Shown one piece after another: positions 6,153-14,319 of a stretch of DNA of 17,390 bases; positions within the stretch are counted from its first letter, which is position 1; every line of letters starts with the position of its first letter. The translations under genes were made by a program, and so were the position numbers. Below the pieces are notes generated by a model. That model was not told the origin of the DNA. It was given only the letters and a program-made list of their open reading frames with translations, and did not search any database. Origin of the DNA: Betaproteobacteria bacterium. GTDB taxonomy: Bacteria; Pseudomonadota; Gammaproteobacteria; Burkholderiales; SG8-41. The stretch spans positions 1-17,390 of the forward strand of contig JANXSE010000418.1 of the NCBI GenBank assembly GCA_025356695.1, read 5' to 3'.

Positions 6153-7805
6153 ATGTCATCGCCCACACGCGCCACGCGCGGCTGGTGGCTCATCCTCATC
6201 GCCGCACTGCTGATCTGGTGCGCCAACCTCGATTACCGCAAGCTCGCGCTCTCCGACGAGGGCCGCTATTCCGAGATTCCGCGTTACATGGCGCAGTCCG
6301 GCGACTGGGTGACGCCGCGCCTCAACGGCATCAAGTATTTCGAAAAACCCGCGCTGCAATACTGGACGACGGCGGCCGCTTACAAGGTCTTCGGCGAACA
6401 CGAATGGACCGCGCGCATCTGGCCGGCCGTCACCGGCTTCGCCGGCCTCCTGCTGGTCTTCTTTGCCGGCGCACGACTGTATGGTGCAGCGGCCGGTTTT
6501 TACGCGGCGCTGGTGCTTGGCAGCAGCCTGCTCTATGCGGGCATGGCGCACATCCTGACACTCGATATGGGGCTCGCCTTTTTCATGGCGCTGGCCATGG
6601 TCGGTGTGTTGCTCGGCCTCGATCCAGGCGGCAGCGCGCCATCGCAAAAGCGCTGGATGCATGTCGCCGCTGCCGCCTGTGCGCTGGCGGTATTGAGCAA
6701 GGGCCTGGTCGGCATCGTGCTGCCCGGCGCCGTGGTTGTTTTATACATGCTGGTCAAACGCGATTTCGGCCTGTTGCGCCGCCTGCATCTTGTCAGCGGC
6801 GGCCTGCTTTTCTTCGCTGTCTGCGCACCGTGGTTCGTTGTCGTTTCACTGGCCAACCCGGAGTTCCCGCATTTCTTTTTCATCCACGAGCATTTCCAGC
6901 GCTACACCTCGACCGTGCACCAGCGTTATCAGCCGTGGTATTACTTCATACCAATTCTGCTGCTGGGCATTCTGCCGTGGATCCTGACGCTGTTCGACGC
7001 ACTGTTCGCGGCGGTCAAACGCGAACGCGTGCGTGAATTCGATGCAACGCTGTTTCTGCTGATCTGGGCGGGCTTCATCTTCGTGTTCTTTTCGGCTTCG
7101 GGTTCCAAGCTGCCGTCGTACATTCTGCCGATCTTTCCGGCACTCGCCCTGCTGATGGGCGCGCGGCTTGCTGAAATCCGCGGCCGCACGCTGGCACTGC
7201 AGCTGCTGCCGATCGCCCTGTTGGCCGCCGCCGGTTTATACGCCACGCAATTTACGGATCGCCTTGCCTCGGCGGCAATCCCGGCGGAACTTTATCGCGC
7301 GCAGATGCCCTGGCTGCATGCGGCGGCAGCAACATTGCTGATCGGCATGCTCGCCGCCATCACGCTCGGCTGGCGCGGCAAGACGCATGCGGCCATCGCC
7401 TTCTGCGCGCTATCCGGACTGGCGACAACACAGCTGGCGGTCACCAGCGAAGACGCGTTGTCGCCGGCGCACTCGACTTATCATCTGGTGAAAAAGCTGC
7501 CAACCGACATCACACCCGCAACGCCCTTCTACAGCATCGGCAGTTACGAACAGACGCTGCCGTTTTATCTCAAGCGCACGGTCACGCTGGTTGAATATCA
7601 GGACGAAATGGCCTTTGGCCTCGAACACGAACCGCAGCACTGGATACCAACGATCAAGGCTTTCGAGCCCGTCTGGAACACGCAGACCTATGCGCTGGCC
7701 GTGATGGGGCCCGAGATGTACGATCAACTGCAAAAAGCCAATCTGCCGATGCAACTGATCGCGCGCGACACTGAACGCGTGTTCGTGCGCACCCCGCCGC
7801 GCTGA
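6153..7805 (+). CDS. arnT: Lipid A 4-amino-4-deoxy-L-arabinose transferase
   Basis: A 550-residue inner-membrane GT-C glycosyltransferase, about the length of E. coli ArnT. It moves L-Ara4N from undecaprenyl phosphate to lipid A phosphates on the periplasmic face, lowering surface charge and giving polymyxin resistance. Near the N-terminus are one membrane helix and the first periplasmic loop with SDEGRYSEI (residues 34-42), SGDWVTPRLNG and YFEKP (62-66). These match the DE-containing and FEKP motifs of the PMT/ArnT family. A dozen or so further hydrophobic segments follow. Start 6153 is chosen because the earlier ATG at 6117 lies in the promoter -10. It is the first gene of the arn operon; the SMR gene follows after 22 bp. 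A related PMT-family transferase with another sugar is possible, but context favours ArnT. Confidence 0.92.
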   Translation: MSSPTRATRGWWLILIAALLIWCANLDYRKLALSDEGRYSEIPRYMAQSGDWVTPRLNGIKYFEKPALQYWTTAAAYKVFGEHEWTARIWPAVTGFAGLLLVFFAGARLYGAAAGFYAALVLGSSLLYAGMAHILTLDMGLAFFMALAMVGVLLGLDPGGSAPSQKRWMHVAAAACALAVLSKGLVGIVLPGAVVVLYMLVKRDFGLLRRLHLVSGGLLFFAVCAPWFVVVSLANPEFPHFFFIHEHFQRYTSTVHQRYQPWYYFIPILLLGILPWILTLFDALFAAVKRERVREFDATLFLLIWAGFIFVFFSASGSKLPSYILPIFPALALLMGARLAEIRGRTLALQLLPIALLAAAGLYATQFTDRLASAAIPAELYRAQMPWLHAAAATLLIGMLAAITLGWRGKTHAAIAFCALSGLATTQLAVTSEDALSPAHSTYHLVKKLPTDITPATPFYSIGSYEQTLPFYLKRTVTLVEYQDEMAFGLEHEPQHWIPTIKAFEPVWNTQTYALAVMGPEMYDQLQKANLPMQLIARDTERVFVRTPPR

Positions 7806-7827
7806 AGAAGTTACCGAGGAGGCAACC

Positions 7828-8199
7828 ATGAACGCCATCAGTTTTTCACTGCTCATGACCGGCGTGCTGCTCAACGCCGGCGCGCAACTGCTGCTCAAGG
7901 CCGGCACCAACAGCGTCGGCACCTTTGAATACATCAGCGCCAACATCATTCCGATCGGCTGGAAGCTCGCCACCGAGCCGCACATCATCGGCGGGCTGGG
8001 CTGTTACGTCATCAGCGTGGTAGTGTGGATCATGGCGCTGTCGCGCGTCGAAGTCAGCATCGCCTATCCACTGCTGTCGGTCGGTTATGTCGTCAATGCG
8101 ATCGCCGCCTATTACCTGTTCGGCGAGGCGGTGACGCCGATGCGCTTGACCGGCATTGCCGTCATCATCGTCGGCGTCTGGATCGTCGCGCGGTCGTAA
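7828..8199 (+). CDS. SMR-type membrane protein, likely undecaprenyl-phosphate-Ara4N flippase subunit (ArnE/ArnF-like)
   Basis: 123-residue protein with four hydrophobic helices, the small multidrug resistance/EamA half-transporter architecture. Features include LLMTGVLLNAGAQLLLKAG in TM1, VEVSIAYPLLSVGYVVNA in TM3 and a final GIAVIIVGVWIVA helix. A strong GAGGAGG ribosome site precedes the ATG. In enterobacteria ArnE and ArnF together move undecaprenyl-phosphate-Ara4N across the inner membrane. Here one gene occupies that place between arnT and arnC, so it may act as a homodimer or pair with a distant partner. An efflux role (EmrE-like) is less likely given the operon. The flippase role is inferred from position and fold. 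Confidence 0.85.
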   Translation: MNAISFSLLMTGVLLNAGAQLLLKAGTNSVGTFEYISANIIPIGWKLATEPHIIGGLGCYVISVVVWIMALSRVEVSIAYPLLSVGYVVNAIAAYYLFGEAVTPMRLTGIAVIIVGVWIVARS

Positions 8200-8230
8200 A
8201 CCCCCTTCGCATCGGGTAACATTCGCCTTC

Positions 8231-9181
8231 ATGAGCACCCCACAGGTTTCCGTCGTCATACCGGTTTACAACGAAGAGCAGACATTGCCGCTGCTGTTCG
8301 CGCGCCTCTATCCGGCGCTCGACAAGCTCGGCGTTGGCTATGAGATCATTTTCATTAATGACGGCAGCCGCGACCGCTCGGCGGCCCTGCTGCGCCAGCA
8401 GTACGAAAAACGCCCCGACGTCACCCGCGTCATCCTCTTCAACGGCAACTTCGGCCAGCACATGGCGATCATGGCCGGCTTCGAGAACGTGCGCGGCAGT
8501 CGCATCGTTACACTCGACGCCGATCTGCAGAACCCGCCGGAAGAAATCGGCAACCTGCTGGCAGCCATGGACCAGGGCCACGATTACATCGGATCGATCC
8601 GCAAGAACCGCCAGGATTCGGCTTTCCGCCGTCACGCCTCGCGCATGATGAACTGGATGCGCGAGCGCATCACCAAAATCCGCATGACCGACCAGGGCTG
8701 CATGCTGCGCGCCTACGACCGACCGATCGTCGACGCCATCACCAGCAGCCGCGAGATCAACACCTTCATCCCGGCGCTCGCCTACAACTACGCGGCGAAC
8801 CCGACCGAAATCGAAGTCGCGCATGAAGAACGCGCCGCCGGCGAATCGAAGTATTCGCTCTACAGCCTGTTGCGCCTGAATTTCGATCTGGTCACCGGCT
8901 TTTCAATCGTACCGCTGCAGGTGTTCTCGCTGCTCGGCATGCTTGTCGCCGTGCTGTCGGTTCTGACTTATATCGTCGTCATCGCCCAGCGCTGGTTCGC
9001 CGCCGGTAGTATTGCCGAAGGCCTGATAGCGCTGTGGGATCGTGACATTCTGCAGTTCTTCCTGACGGGCATCGTGCTGTTCGGCGTAGGACTCCTCGGC
9101 GAATACATCGGCCGCATCTACCAGCAGGTGCGCAGCCGGCCGCGCTTTCTGATTCAGGCGATCCTGGAACGCAAAGAATGA
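8231..9181 (+). CDS. arnC: Undecaprenyl-phosphate 4-deoxy-4-formamido-L-arabinose transferase
   Basis: 316-residue GT2-family enzyme that transfers Ara4FN from UDP to undecaprenyl phosphate on the cytoplasmic side of the inner membrane. Residues 6-16 (VSVVIPVYNEE) open the GT-A fold. DADLQNPPEE (Asp96-x-Asp98) is the metal/nucleotide-sugar motif, and a conserved MTDQGCMLRAY segment follows. Two C-terminal hydrophobic helices (about 230-295) anchor it, as in E. coli ArnC and the dolichol-phosphate-mannose-synthase-like family. ATG 8231 is chosen from the start of the fold, since the frame is open upstream into the SMR gene. Its stop overlaps the next start (ATGA), indicating translational coupling. 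Confidence 0.92.
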   Translation: MSTPQVSVVIPVYNEEQTLPLLFARLYPALDKLGVGYEIIFINDGSRDRSAALLRQQYEKRPDVTRVILFNGNFGQHMAIMAGFENVRGSRIVTLDADLQNPPEEIGNLLAAMDQGHDYIGSIRKNRQDSAFRRHASRMMNWMRERITKIRMTDQGCMLRAYDRPIVDAITSSREINTFIPALAYNYAANPTEIEVAHEERAAGESKYSLYSLLRLNFDLVTGFSIVPLQVFSLLGMLVAVLSVLTYIVVIAQRWFAAGSIAEGLIALWDRDILQFFLTGIVLFGVGLLGEYIGRIYQQVRSRPRFLIQAILERKE

Positions 9182-10113
9182 CGCGTGCGGTTGTTTTTGC
9201 TTATCACAATGTCGGCGTCCAGTGTTTATCCGTGCTGCTCAAGCACAAGATCGACGTCGCGCTGGTTCTCACGCACATCGACAATCCGGCTGAACTGATC
9301 TGGTTCGACAGCGTTGCGGCATTGTGCAAACAGCATGGCATCGAAGCCATCACACCAGACGACGCCAACACGCCCGCGATACTCGAACGTATACGTGCAC
9401 TGAAACCCGATTTCATCTTCTCGTTTTACTACCGCAACATGCTGAAGCAGCCGCTGCTCGACTGCGCTTCGCGCGGCGCGCTCAACATGCACGGCTCGCT
9501 GCTGCCGCAATACCGCGGCCGTGTGCCGATCAACTGGGCGGTGATCAACGGCGAATCCGAAACCGGCGCCACGCTGCATTACATGACAGCAAAACCCGAT
9601 GCCGGCGACATCGTCGATCAACAGGCCGTGGCCATCCTGCCCGATGAAACGGCAGCGGACGTGTTCAAAAAAGTCACCAGCGCGGCGGCACAGGTGCTCG
9701 ACCGCAGCCTGCCCGGCCTCGTTGCCGGCACCGCGCCCCGCGTTAAACAGGATCTGACGGCCGGCGCTTATTTCGGCGGCCGCAAGCCGGCTGACGGTTG
9801 CATCAACTGGGCGCTGCCTGCACTGCGCGTGCACAACCTCGTGCGCGGCGTGGCCCCGCCCTATCCCGGCGCGTTTACCAATCTTGCAGGCGGCACGCTG
9901 AAGGTGTTCCGCACACAGCCCGAACCGACGGCACCTGCCGGCTTGCCGCGTCCGTCATTGTCCGTGCGTGATGGACACTGCGTCGCCGTCTGCAGCGACG
10001 GCAGCGCGCTGCGTCTGCTGGAAATGGAATTTGAAGGCAAACCTTTAAACGCACGTGATTTTCTGTCACGTTTCGGCGACAATCCGGTAATACTGGAGAC
10101 CTTGCAACAATGA
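9178..10113 (+). CDS. arnA: UDP-L-Ara4N formyltransferase (stand-alone equivalent of ArnA N-terminal domain)
   Basis: 311 residues matching the formyltransferase half of ArnA, which N-formylates UDP-Ara4N with 10-formyltetrahydrofolate. Catalytic residues align with E. coli ArnA Asn102, His104 and Asp140: Asn103-Met-His105 in NMHGSLLP, and Asp141 in KPDAGD. A C-terminal subdomain of the methionyl-tRNA formyltransferase type follows (INWALPALRVHNLVRG..PYPGAF). In E. coli this domain is fused to the dehydrogenase; here it ends with its own TGA overlapping the next ATG. Both junctions, with arnC and with the dehydrogenase, are 4-bp overlaps, so the three are one translation unit. Confidence 0.92.
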   Translation: MTRAVVFAYHNVGVQCLSVLLKHKIDVALVLTHIDNPAELIWFDSVAALCKQHGIEAITPDDANTPAILERIRALKPDFIFSFYYRNMLKQPLLDCASRGALNMHGSLLPQYRGRVPINWAVINGESETGATLHYMTAKPDAGDIVDQQAVAILPDETAADVFKKVTSAAAQVLDRSLPGLVAGTAPRVKQDLTAGAYFGGRKPADGCINWALPALRVHNLVRGVAPPYPGAFTNLAGGTLKVFRTQPEPTAPAGLPRPSLSVRDGHCVAVCSDGSALRLLEMEFEGKPLNARDFLSRFGDNPVILETLQQ

Positions 10114-11153
10114 AACGCATACTCATACTCGGCGTCAACGGCTTCATCGGCCACCACCTTTCCCAGCGCATCATCAAGACCACCGACTGGGAGGTCTACG
10201 GCATGGACATGCAGACCGACCGTATTTCGGACCTGCTGCACCATCCGCGCTTTCACTTCTTCGAAGGCGACATCACGATCAACAAGGAGTGGATCGAATA
10301 CCACATCCGCAAATGCGACACTGTGCTGCCGCTGGTGGCGATCGCCACGCCGGCCACCTACGTCAAGCAGCCGCTGAAGGTGTTCGAGCTCGATTTCGAA
10401 GCCAACCTGCCGATCGTCCGCCATTGCGTCAAATACAAGAAGCGCGTCGTTTTCCCGTCGACCTCCGAGGTCTACGGCATGTGCGACGACGCCGAGTTTG
10501 ACCCGGAACTGTCGAACATGGTCCTCGGCCCGATCAACAAGCCGCGCTGGATTTATTCCTGCTCGAAGCAGTTGATGGACCGCGTGATCCACGCCTACGG
10601 CATGCAGGAAGGCCTGCAATACACGCTGTTCCGCCCGTTCAACTGGATCGGCTCCGGCCTCGACAATATCCACACGCCGAAGGAAGGCAGCTCGCGCGTG
10701 ATCACGCAGTTTCTCGGCCACATCGTGCGCGGCGAAAACATCAAGCTGGTCGACGGCGGCACGCAGAAACGCGCCTTCACCTACATCAGCGACGGCATCG
10801 ACGCGCTGATGAAAATCATCGACAATCCGCGCGGCATCGCCAGCAGCAAGATTTACAACATCGGCAACCCGACCAATAATTACTCGGTCAAGGACCTCGC
10901 GCAGATGATGCTGAAACTTGCACTGACCTATCCCGAGTACCAGGCCAGCGCAAAGAAGGTCAAGCTGATCAAGACCACCTCGGCGCTGTATTACGGCAAA
11001 GGCTATCAGGACGTGCAGAACCGCGTGCCGAAGATCGCCAACACGCGCACCGACCTCAAGTGGAAACCGCAGGTCGACATGAAAACCGCGCTGAAGAACA
11101 TCTTTGACGCCTATCGCACGCATGTCGCTGACGCCAAGAACTTGATGAATTGA
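10110..11153 (+). CDS. arnA: UDP-glucuronate 4-dehydrogenase/decarboxylase (stand-alone equivalent of ArnA C-terminal domain)
   Basis: 347-residue extended SDR that oxidatively decarboxylates UDP-glucuronate to UDP-4-keto-arabinose with NAD. The N-terminal Rossmann motif is GVNGFIG (8-14). Catalytic residues agree with E. coli ArnA: Ser119-Glu120 in PSTSEVYG (Ser433/Glu434) and Tyr149-x3-Lys153 in YSCSK (Tyr463/Lys467). The segment YGKGYQDVQNR probably carries the active-site Arg (Arg619). Glu and Arg at these positions separate decarboxylases from plain epimerases. Its start overlaps the formyltransferase stop. A stretch of 100 bp without a recognisable signal separates it from arnD. Confidence 0.93.
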   Translation: MKRILILGVNGFIGHHLSQRIIKTTDWEVYGMDMQTDRISDLLHHPRFHFFEGDITINKEWIEYHIRKCDTVLPLVAIATPATYVKQPLKVFELDFEANLPIVRHCVKYKKRVVFPSTSEVYGMCDDAEFDPELSNMVLGPINKPRWIYSCSKQLMDRVIHAYGMQEGLQYTLFRPFNWIGSGLDNIHTPKEGSSRVITQFLGHIVRGENIKLVDGGTQKRAFTYISDGIDALMKIIDNPRGIASSKIYNIGNPTNNYSVKDLAQMMLKLALTYPEYQASAKKVKLIKTTSALYYGKGYQDVQNRVPKIANTRTDLKWKPQVDMKTALKNIFDAYRTHVADAKNLMN

Positions 11154-11253
11154 TGCGCTTTGCGACGTAAAGTGTGAAGGGCACGATTTTTCCGGTACTG
11201 GCGGTGACGCGGCATTCCTCCTAACACCGCGCTTCTCACGCCTCATCCCTCTC

Positions 11254-12174
11254 ATGAAAATCGCTCTCAAAATCGACGTCGATACCTACCGCGGCACGCG
11301 CGAAGGCGTGCCGCGTCTGATCGATGCATTGAAGCGTCACCATGCCGGCGCCACCTTTCTGTTCAGTCTCGGCCCCGACCATACCGGTCGCGCCATCCGC
11401 CGTGCCTTACGCCCCGGCTTCATGAAAAAAGTGTCGCGCACCTCGGTGCTCGAACACTACGGCATCGTCACCCTGCTCTACGGCACGCTACTGCCCGGTC
11501 CCGACATCGGCGTACGCTGTGCCGACATTCTGCGCAGCGTGCGCGACGCCGGCTTCGAAACCGGCATCCACACCTGGGACCACGTCAAATGGCAGGACGG
11601 TGTGGCGCAGGCTGACGCCGCCTGGACCGTGGAACAGATGGAGCTGGCGTGCAAACGCTACGAAAACGTTTTCGGCGAACGTGCGCGCGTGCACGGCGCC
11701 GCCGGCTGGCAGATGAACCGGCACGCCTACCGCCTGACGCAACAACTCGGTTTCGATTACTGCTCCGACACGCGCGGCGGCGGCCCCTTCATTCCCGTCA
11801 TCAATGGTGAGATCATCGCCTGCCCGCAACTGCCGACCACGCTGCCGACGCTGGACGAACTGATCGGCGTCGGCGCTATCACCGTGGACAACGTCGCCGA
11901 CCATCTGCTGCACCTGAGCGCCGACAACCGCGCAAGAGGCCACGTCTACACGCTGCACGCCGAACTCGAAGGTATGAAGCTGCTGCCGGTGTTCGAGCGC
12001 TTGCTCGAAGGCTGGCGCGCCGCCGGCCACGAACTTGTTTCACTGCGCGATTATGCCGGCACACTCGAAGCCGGCGCGCTACCGCGCTACGCAGTCATCG
12101 ATGGCGAAATTCCCGGACGCTCCGGCACACTCTCGGTGCAGGACGGCGAATTTCTGGCGGAAGCCGCACCATAA
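11254..12174 (+). CDS. arnD: 4-deoxy-4-formamido-L-arabinose-phosphoundecaprenol deformylase
   Basis: 306-residue NodB/polysaccharide-deacetylase-type hydrolase that removes the formyl group from undecaprenyl-phosphate-Ara4FN before flipping. The first motif, KIDVDTYRG with Asp8 and Asp10, sits at the extreme N-terminus as in E. coli ArnD. GIHTWDHVKWQD supplies the metal-binding histidines, and a C-terminal TLHAELEG segment carries another conserved His. There is no signal peptide, fitting a cytoplasmic-face enzyme. It is the last arn gene; the 100-bp gap from the dehydrogenase is the largest in the cluster, but no terminator or separate promoter was recognised there. Confidence 0.93.
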   Translation: MKIALKIDVDTYRGTREGVPRLIDALKRHHAGATFLFSLGPDHTGRAIRRALRPGFMKKVSRTSVLEHYGIVTLLYGTLLPGPDIGVRCADILRSVRDAGFETGIHTWDHVKWQDGVAQADAAWTVEQMELACKRYENVFGERARVHGAAGWQMNRHAYRLTQQLGFDYCSDTRGGGPFIPVINGEIIACPQLPTTLPTLDELIGVGAITVDNVADHLLHLSADNRARGHVYTLHAELEGMKLLPVFERLLEGWRAAGHELVSLRDYAGTLEAGALPRYAVIDGEIPGRSGTLSVQDGEFLAEAAP

Positions 12175-12240
12175 TCGCCGGCGTCAAGCCCATTAACCGC
12201 CTGGCGTGACAATTTGATTACACGCGCAGTTGCGACACGC

Positions 12241-12269
12241 TTGCCACCTCTGCTTTTTTGCGACACAAT
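12241..12269 (+). promoter_or_regulatory. Candidate sigma-70 promoter upstream of bcp
   Basis: TTGCCA (12241-12246) and CACAAT (12264-12269) are separated by 17 bp, matching 5 of 6 and 4 of 6 consensus bases. The start would fall near 12276, about 23 bp before the bcp ATG. A 9-bp direct repeat, TTGCGACAC, occurs at 12230-12238 and 12258-12266, flanking and overlapping the spacer. The remainder of the 124-bp arnD-bcp gap shows no clear terminator. Confidence 0.35.
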
Positions 12270-12298
12270 GAAATCTGAGCTTCAAGCACAAAGCATCC

Positions 12299-12766
12299 AT
12301 GCCCAAGAAAACGTTTCCTGATTTCGAGCTACCCGGAACCAGCGGCATCACCTTCAAGCTTTCTGCGCAGCGTGGCCATCCTGCCGTGCTCTACTTCTAC
12401 CCGAAAGACAACACCCCGGGCTGCACCACCGAGGGCCAGAACTTTCGCGACCTGCATCCGCAGTTCCAGAAACTGAAGTGCGCCGTCTTCGGCGTCTCGC
12501 GCGACAGCCTGAAGTCGCACGAAAATTTCAAGGCCAAGATGACCTTTCCGTTCGAGTTGCTGTCGGACGCGGAAGAAACGGCGTGCAAGCTCTTCAGCGT
12601 GATCAAGATGAAGAACATGTACGGCAAGCAGGTGCGCGGCATCGAACGCAGCACCTTCGTTTTCAACGCCGCCGGCGAACTGGCGCGCGAGTGGCGCGGC
12701 CTCAAGGTGCCGGGCCACGCGCAGGAAGTCCTCGACTTCATCAAGACACTGGGGCCCGCGAACTGA
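12299..12766 (+). CDS. bcp: Thioredoxin-dependent peroxiredoxin, PrxQ/Bcp type, without the usual resolving Cys
   Basis: 155-residue cytoplasmic peroxiredoxin that reduces H2O2 and organic hydroperoxides. The thioredoxin-like fold carries YFYPKDNTPGCTTEG, with peroxidatic Cys42. In most PrxQ proteins a resolving Cys follows five residues later (E. coli Cys45/Cys50). Here that position, 47, is Gln. Other cysteines lie at LKCAVFG and TACKLF, so it may work as a 1-Cys enzyme or use a distant partner. Length is typical. A weak ribosome site precedes the ATG; a candidate promoter lies upstream. The PIN-PhoH gene follows 78 bp downstream on the same strand. Confidence 0.93.
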   Translation: MPKKTFPDFELPGTSGITFKLSAQRGHPAVLYFYPKDNTPGCTTEGQNFRDLHPQFQKLKCAVFGVSRDSLKSHENFKAKMTFPFELLSDAEETACKLFSVIKMKNMYGKQVRGIERSTFVFNAAGELAREWRGLKVPGHAQEVLDFIKTLGPAN

Positions 12767-12844
12767 TGGAACACGCATGCATGCGTGTCACGGTTCCGGC
12801 GGCCCCGCCACAGTTTCTTCTCCCCTGTCCATCGTTGGAGCGAC

Positions 12845-14269
12845 ATGACACCGCGTAAACCCGTTTCATCCGTCACGCGCCTACATCCTTCCGTCAAGCT
12901 CTTCGTGCTTGACACCAACGTGCTGATGCACGACCCGACCTGCCTGTTCCGTTTCCAGGAACACGATATCTACATCCCGATGGCGACGCTCGAAGAGCTC
13001 GACTCCAGCAAGAAAGGGGTCTCCGAAGTCGCCCGCAACGCGCGCCAGGCGAGCCGTTTCCTCGACGAAATCGTCAGCCCGGTCGAACACGACATCGAAC
13101 AGGGTATCGAACTGCGGACGCACAACGGCGGCGAAGCCACCGGCCGGCTGTTTTTGCAGACACAGGCGATTATCGGCGAACTGCCCGTCCGCCTCGCCAG
13201 CGGCAAGGCCGACAACCAGATCATCGGCGTGGTCAAGCACCTGCAGGACGCACAGACAAAACGCCAGGTCATCCTCGTCAGCAAAGACATCAACATGCGC
13301 ATCAAGGCGCGCGCGCTGGGTCTGGCGACCGAGGACTACTTCAACGACAAGGTGCTCGAAGACACCGACCTGCTCTACGCCGGCACGCGTGAGCTTGGTG
13401 CCGACTTCTGGGACAAACACGCCAAGGGCATGGAGTCGTGGCAGCACGGCGCCCATACCTACTACCGCATCAGCGGCCCGCTGGTGTCGCAGTTGATGGT
13501 GAACGAATTCGTTTATCAGGAATCGGACCGTCCGCTCTACGCACGCGTGAAGGAAATCACCGGCAAGCAGGCGGTGCTCGAAACCATCATCGATTACACC
13601 CACCAGCGCCACAGCGTGTGGGGCATCACCGCGCGCAACCGCGAACAGAATTTTGCGTTGAACGCACTGATGAATCCGGATGTTGATTTCGTCACCCTGC
13701 TCGGTCAGGCCGGCACCGGCAAAACCCTGCTGACGCTGGCGGCCGGCCTCATGCACACCCTCGAACACAAGACCTACAGCGAAATCATCATGACCCGCGT
13801 CACGGTGCCGGTTGGCGAAGACATCGGCTTCCTGCCAGGCACTGAAGAAGAAAAGATGAACCCGTGGATGGGCGCACTCGAAGACAACCTCGACGTGCTC
13901 AACACCACCGACGACGAGGCTGGTGAATGGGGCCGCGCGGCAACGCGCGACCTCGTGCGTTCACGCATCAAGGTGAAGTCACTCAACTTCATGCGCGGCC
14001 GCACCTTCCTCAAAAAATATCTGATCATCGACGAAGCGCAGAACCTGACGCCAAAGCAGATGAAGACGCTGATCACGCGCGCCGGTCCCGGTACTAAAGT
14101 GGTCGTGCTCGGCAATATCTCGCAGATCGACACGCCCTACCTGACCGAAGGCAGTTCAGGGCTCACCTATGTGGTGGACCGCTTCAAGGGCTGGGCGCAC
14201 AGCGGGCACATCACGCTGCAGCGTGGCGAGCGCTCAAGACTGGCGGATCACGCCGCCGAGGTACTGTAG
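12845..14269 (+). CDS. phoH: PIN-PhoH fusion ATPase/ribonuclease (PhoH2 type)
   Basis: 474-residue cytoplasmic protein. The N-terminal PIN domain has LDTNVLMHD (first acidic residue Asp23) and LEELDSSKKG, which supply metal-binding acidic residues of this nuclease fold. The C-terminal PhoH ATPase has Walker A GQAGTGKT (287-294), Walker B LIIDEAQN (393-400) and the family segment VVLGNISQIDTPYL. PhoH2 proteins studied elsewhere couple RNA unwinding to cleavage. ATG 12845 is chosen because GGAG lies 4 bp upstream and it starts just before the PIN domain, although the frame is open back to 12785. No antitoxin-like gene precedes it. It is convergent with the membrane-protein gene, with a strong palindrome between. 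Confidence 0.92.
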   Translation: MTPRKPVSSVTRLHPSVKLFVLDTNVLMHDPTCLFRFQEHDIYIPMATLEELDSSKKGVSEVARNARQASRFLDEIVSPVEHDIEQGIELRTHNGGEATGRLFLQTQAIIGELPVRLASGKADNQIIGVVKHLQDAQTKRQVILVSKDINMRIKARALGLATEDYFNDKVLEDTDLLYAGTRELGADFWDKHAKGMESWQHGAHTYYRISGPLVSQLMVNEFVYQESDRPLYARVKEITGKQAVLETIIDYTHQRHSVWGITARNREQNFALNALMNPDVDFVTLLGQAGTGKTLLTLAAGLMHTLEHKTYSEIIMTRVTVPVGEDIGFLPGTEEEKMNPWMGALEDNLDVLNTTDDEAGEWGRAATRDLVRSRIKVKSLNFMRGRTFLKKYLIIDEAQNLTPKQMKTLITRAGPGTKVVVLGNISQIDTPYLTEGSSGLTYVVDRFKGWAHSGHITLQRGERSRLADHAAEVL

Positions 14270-14276
14270 GCGGTAT

Positions 14277-14301
14277 GTAGGGTGCGCAGTGCGCACCCTA
14301 C
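14277..14301. repeat. Perfect 25-bp palindrome between convergent genes
   Basis: GTAGGGTGCGCA and TGCGCACCCTAC are perfect 12-bp complements around a single G, in the 50-bp gap between the phoH stop and the convergent membrane-protein stop. It has no T-run on either strand, so it is not a classical intrinsic terminator, but could end transcription bidirectionally. GTAGGGTGCGC-type palindromes are familiar as dispersed intergenic repeats in proteobacteria. Only one copy is in this window. Confidence 0.7.
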
Positions 14302-14319
14302 GCGCTTTGCAGGTGGCCC

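Noticed and set aside
9861..11270. 469-codon open frame on the minus strand opposite the arnA genes
   Set aside because: Mirror frame of two well-supported plus-strand genes in GC-rich DNA; its translation has no recognisable domain.
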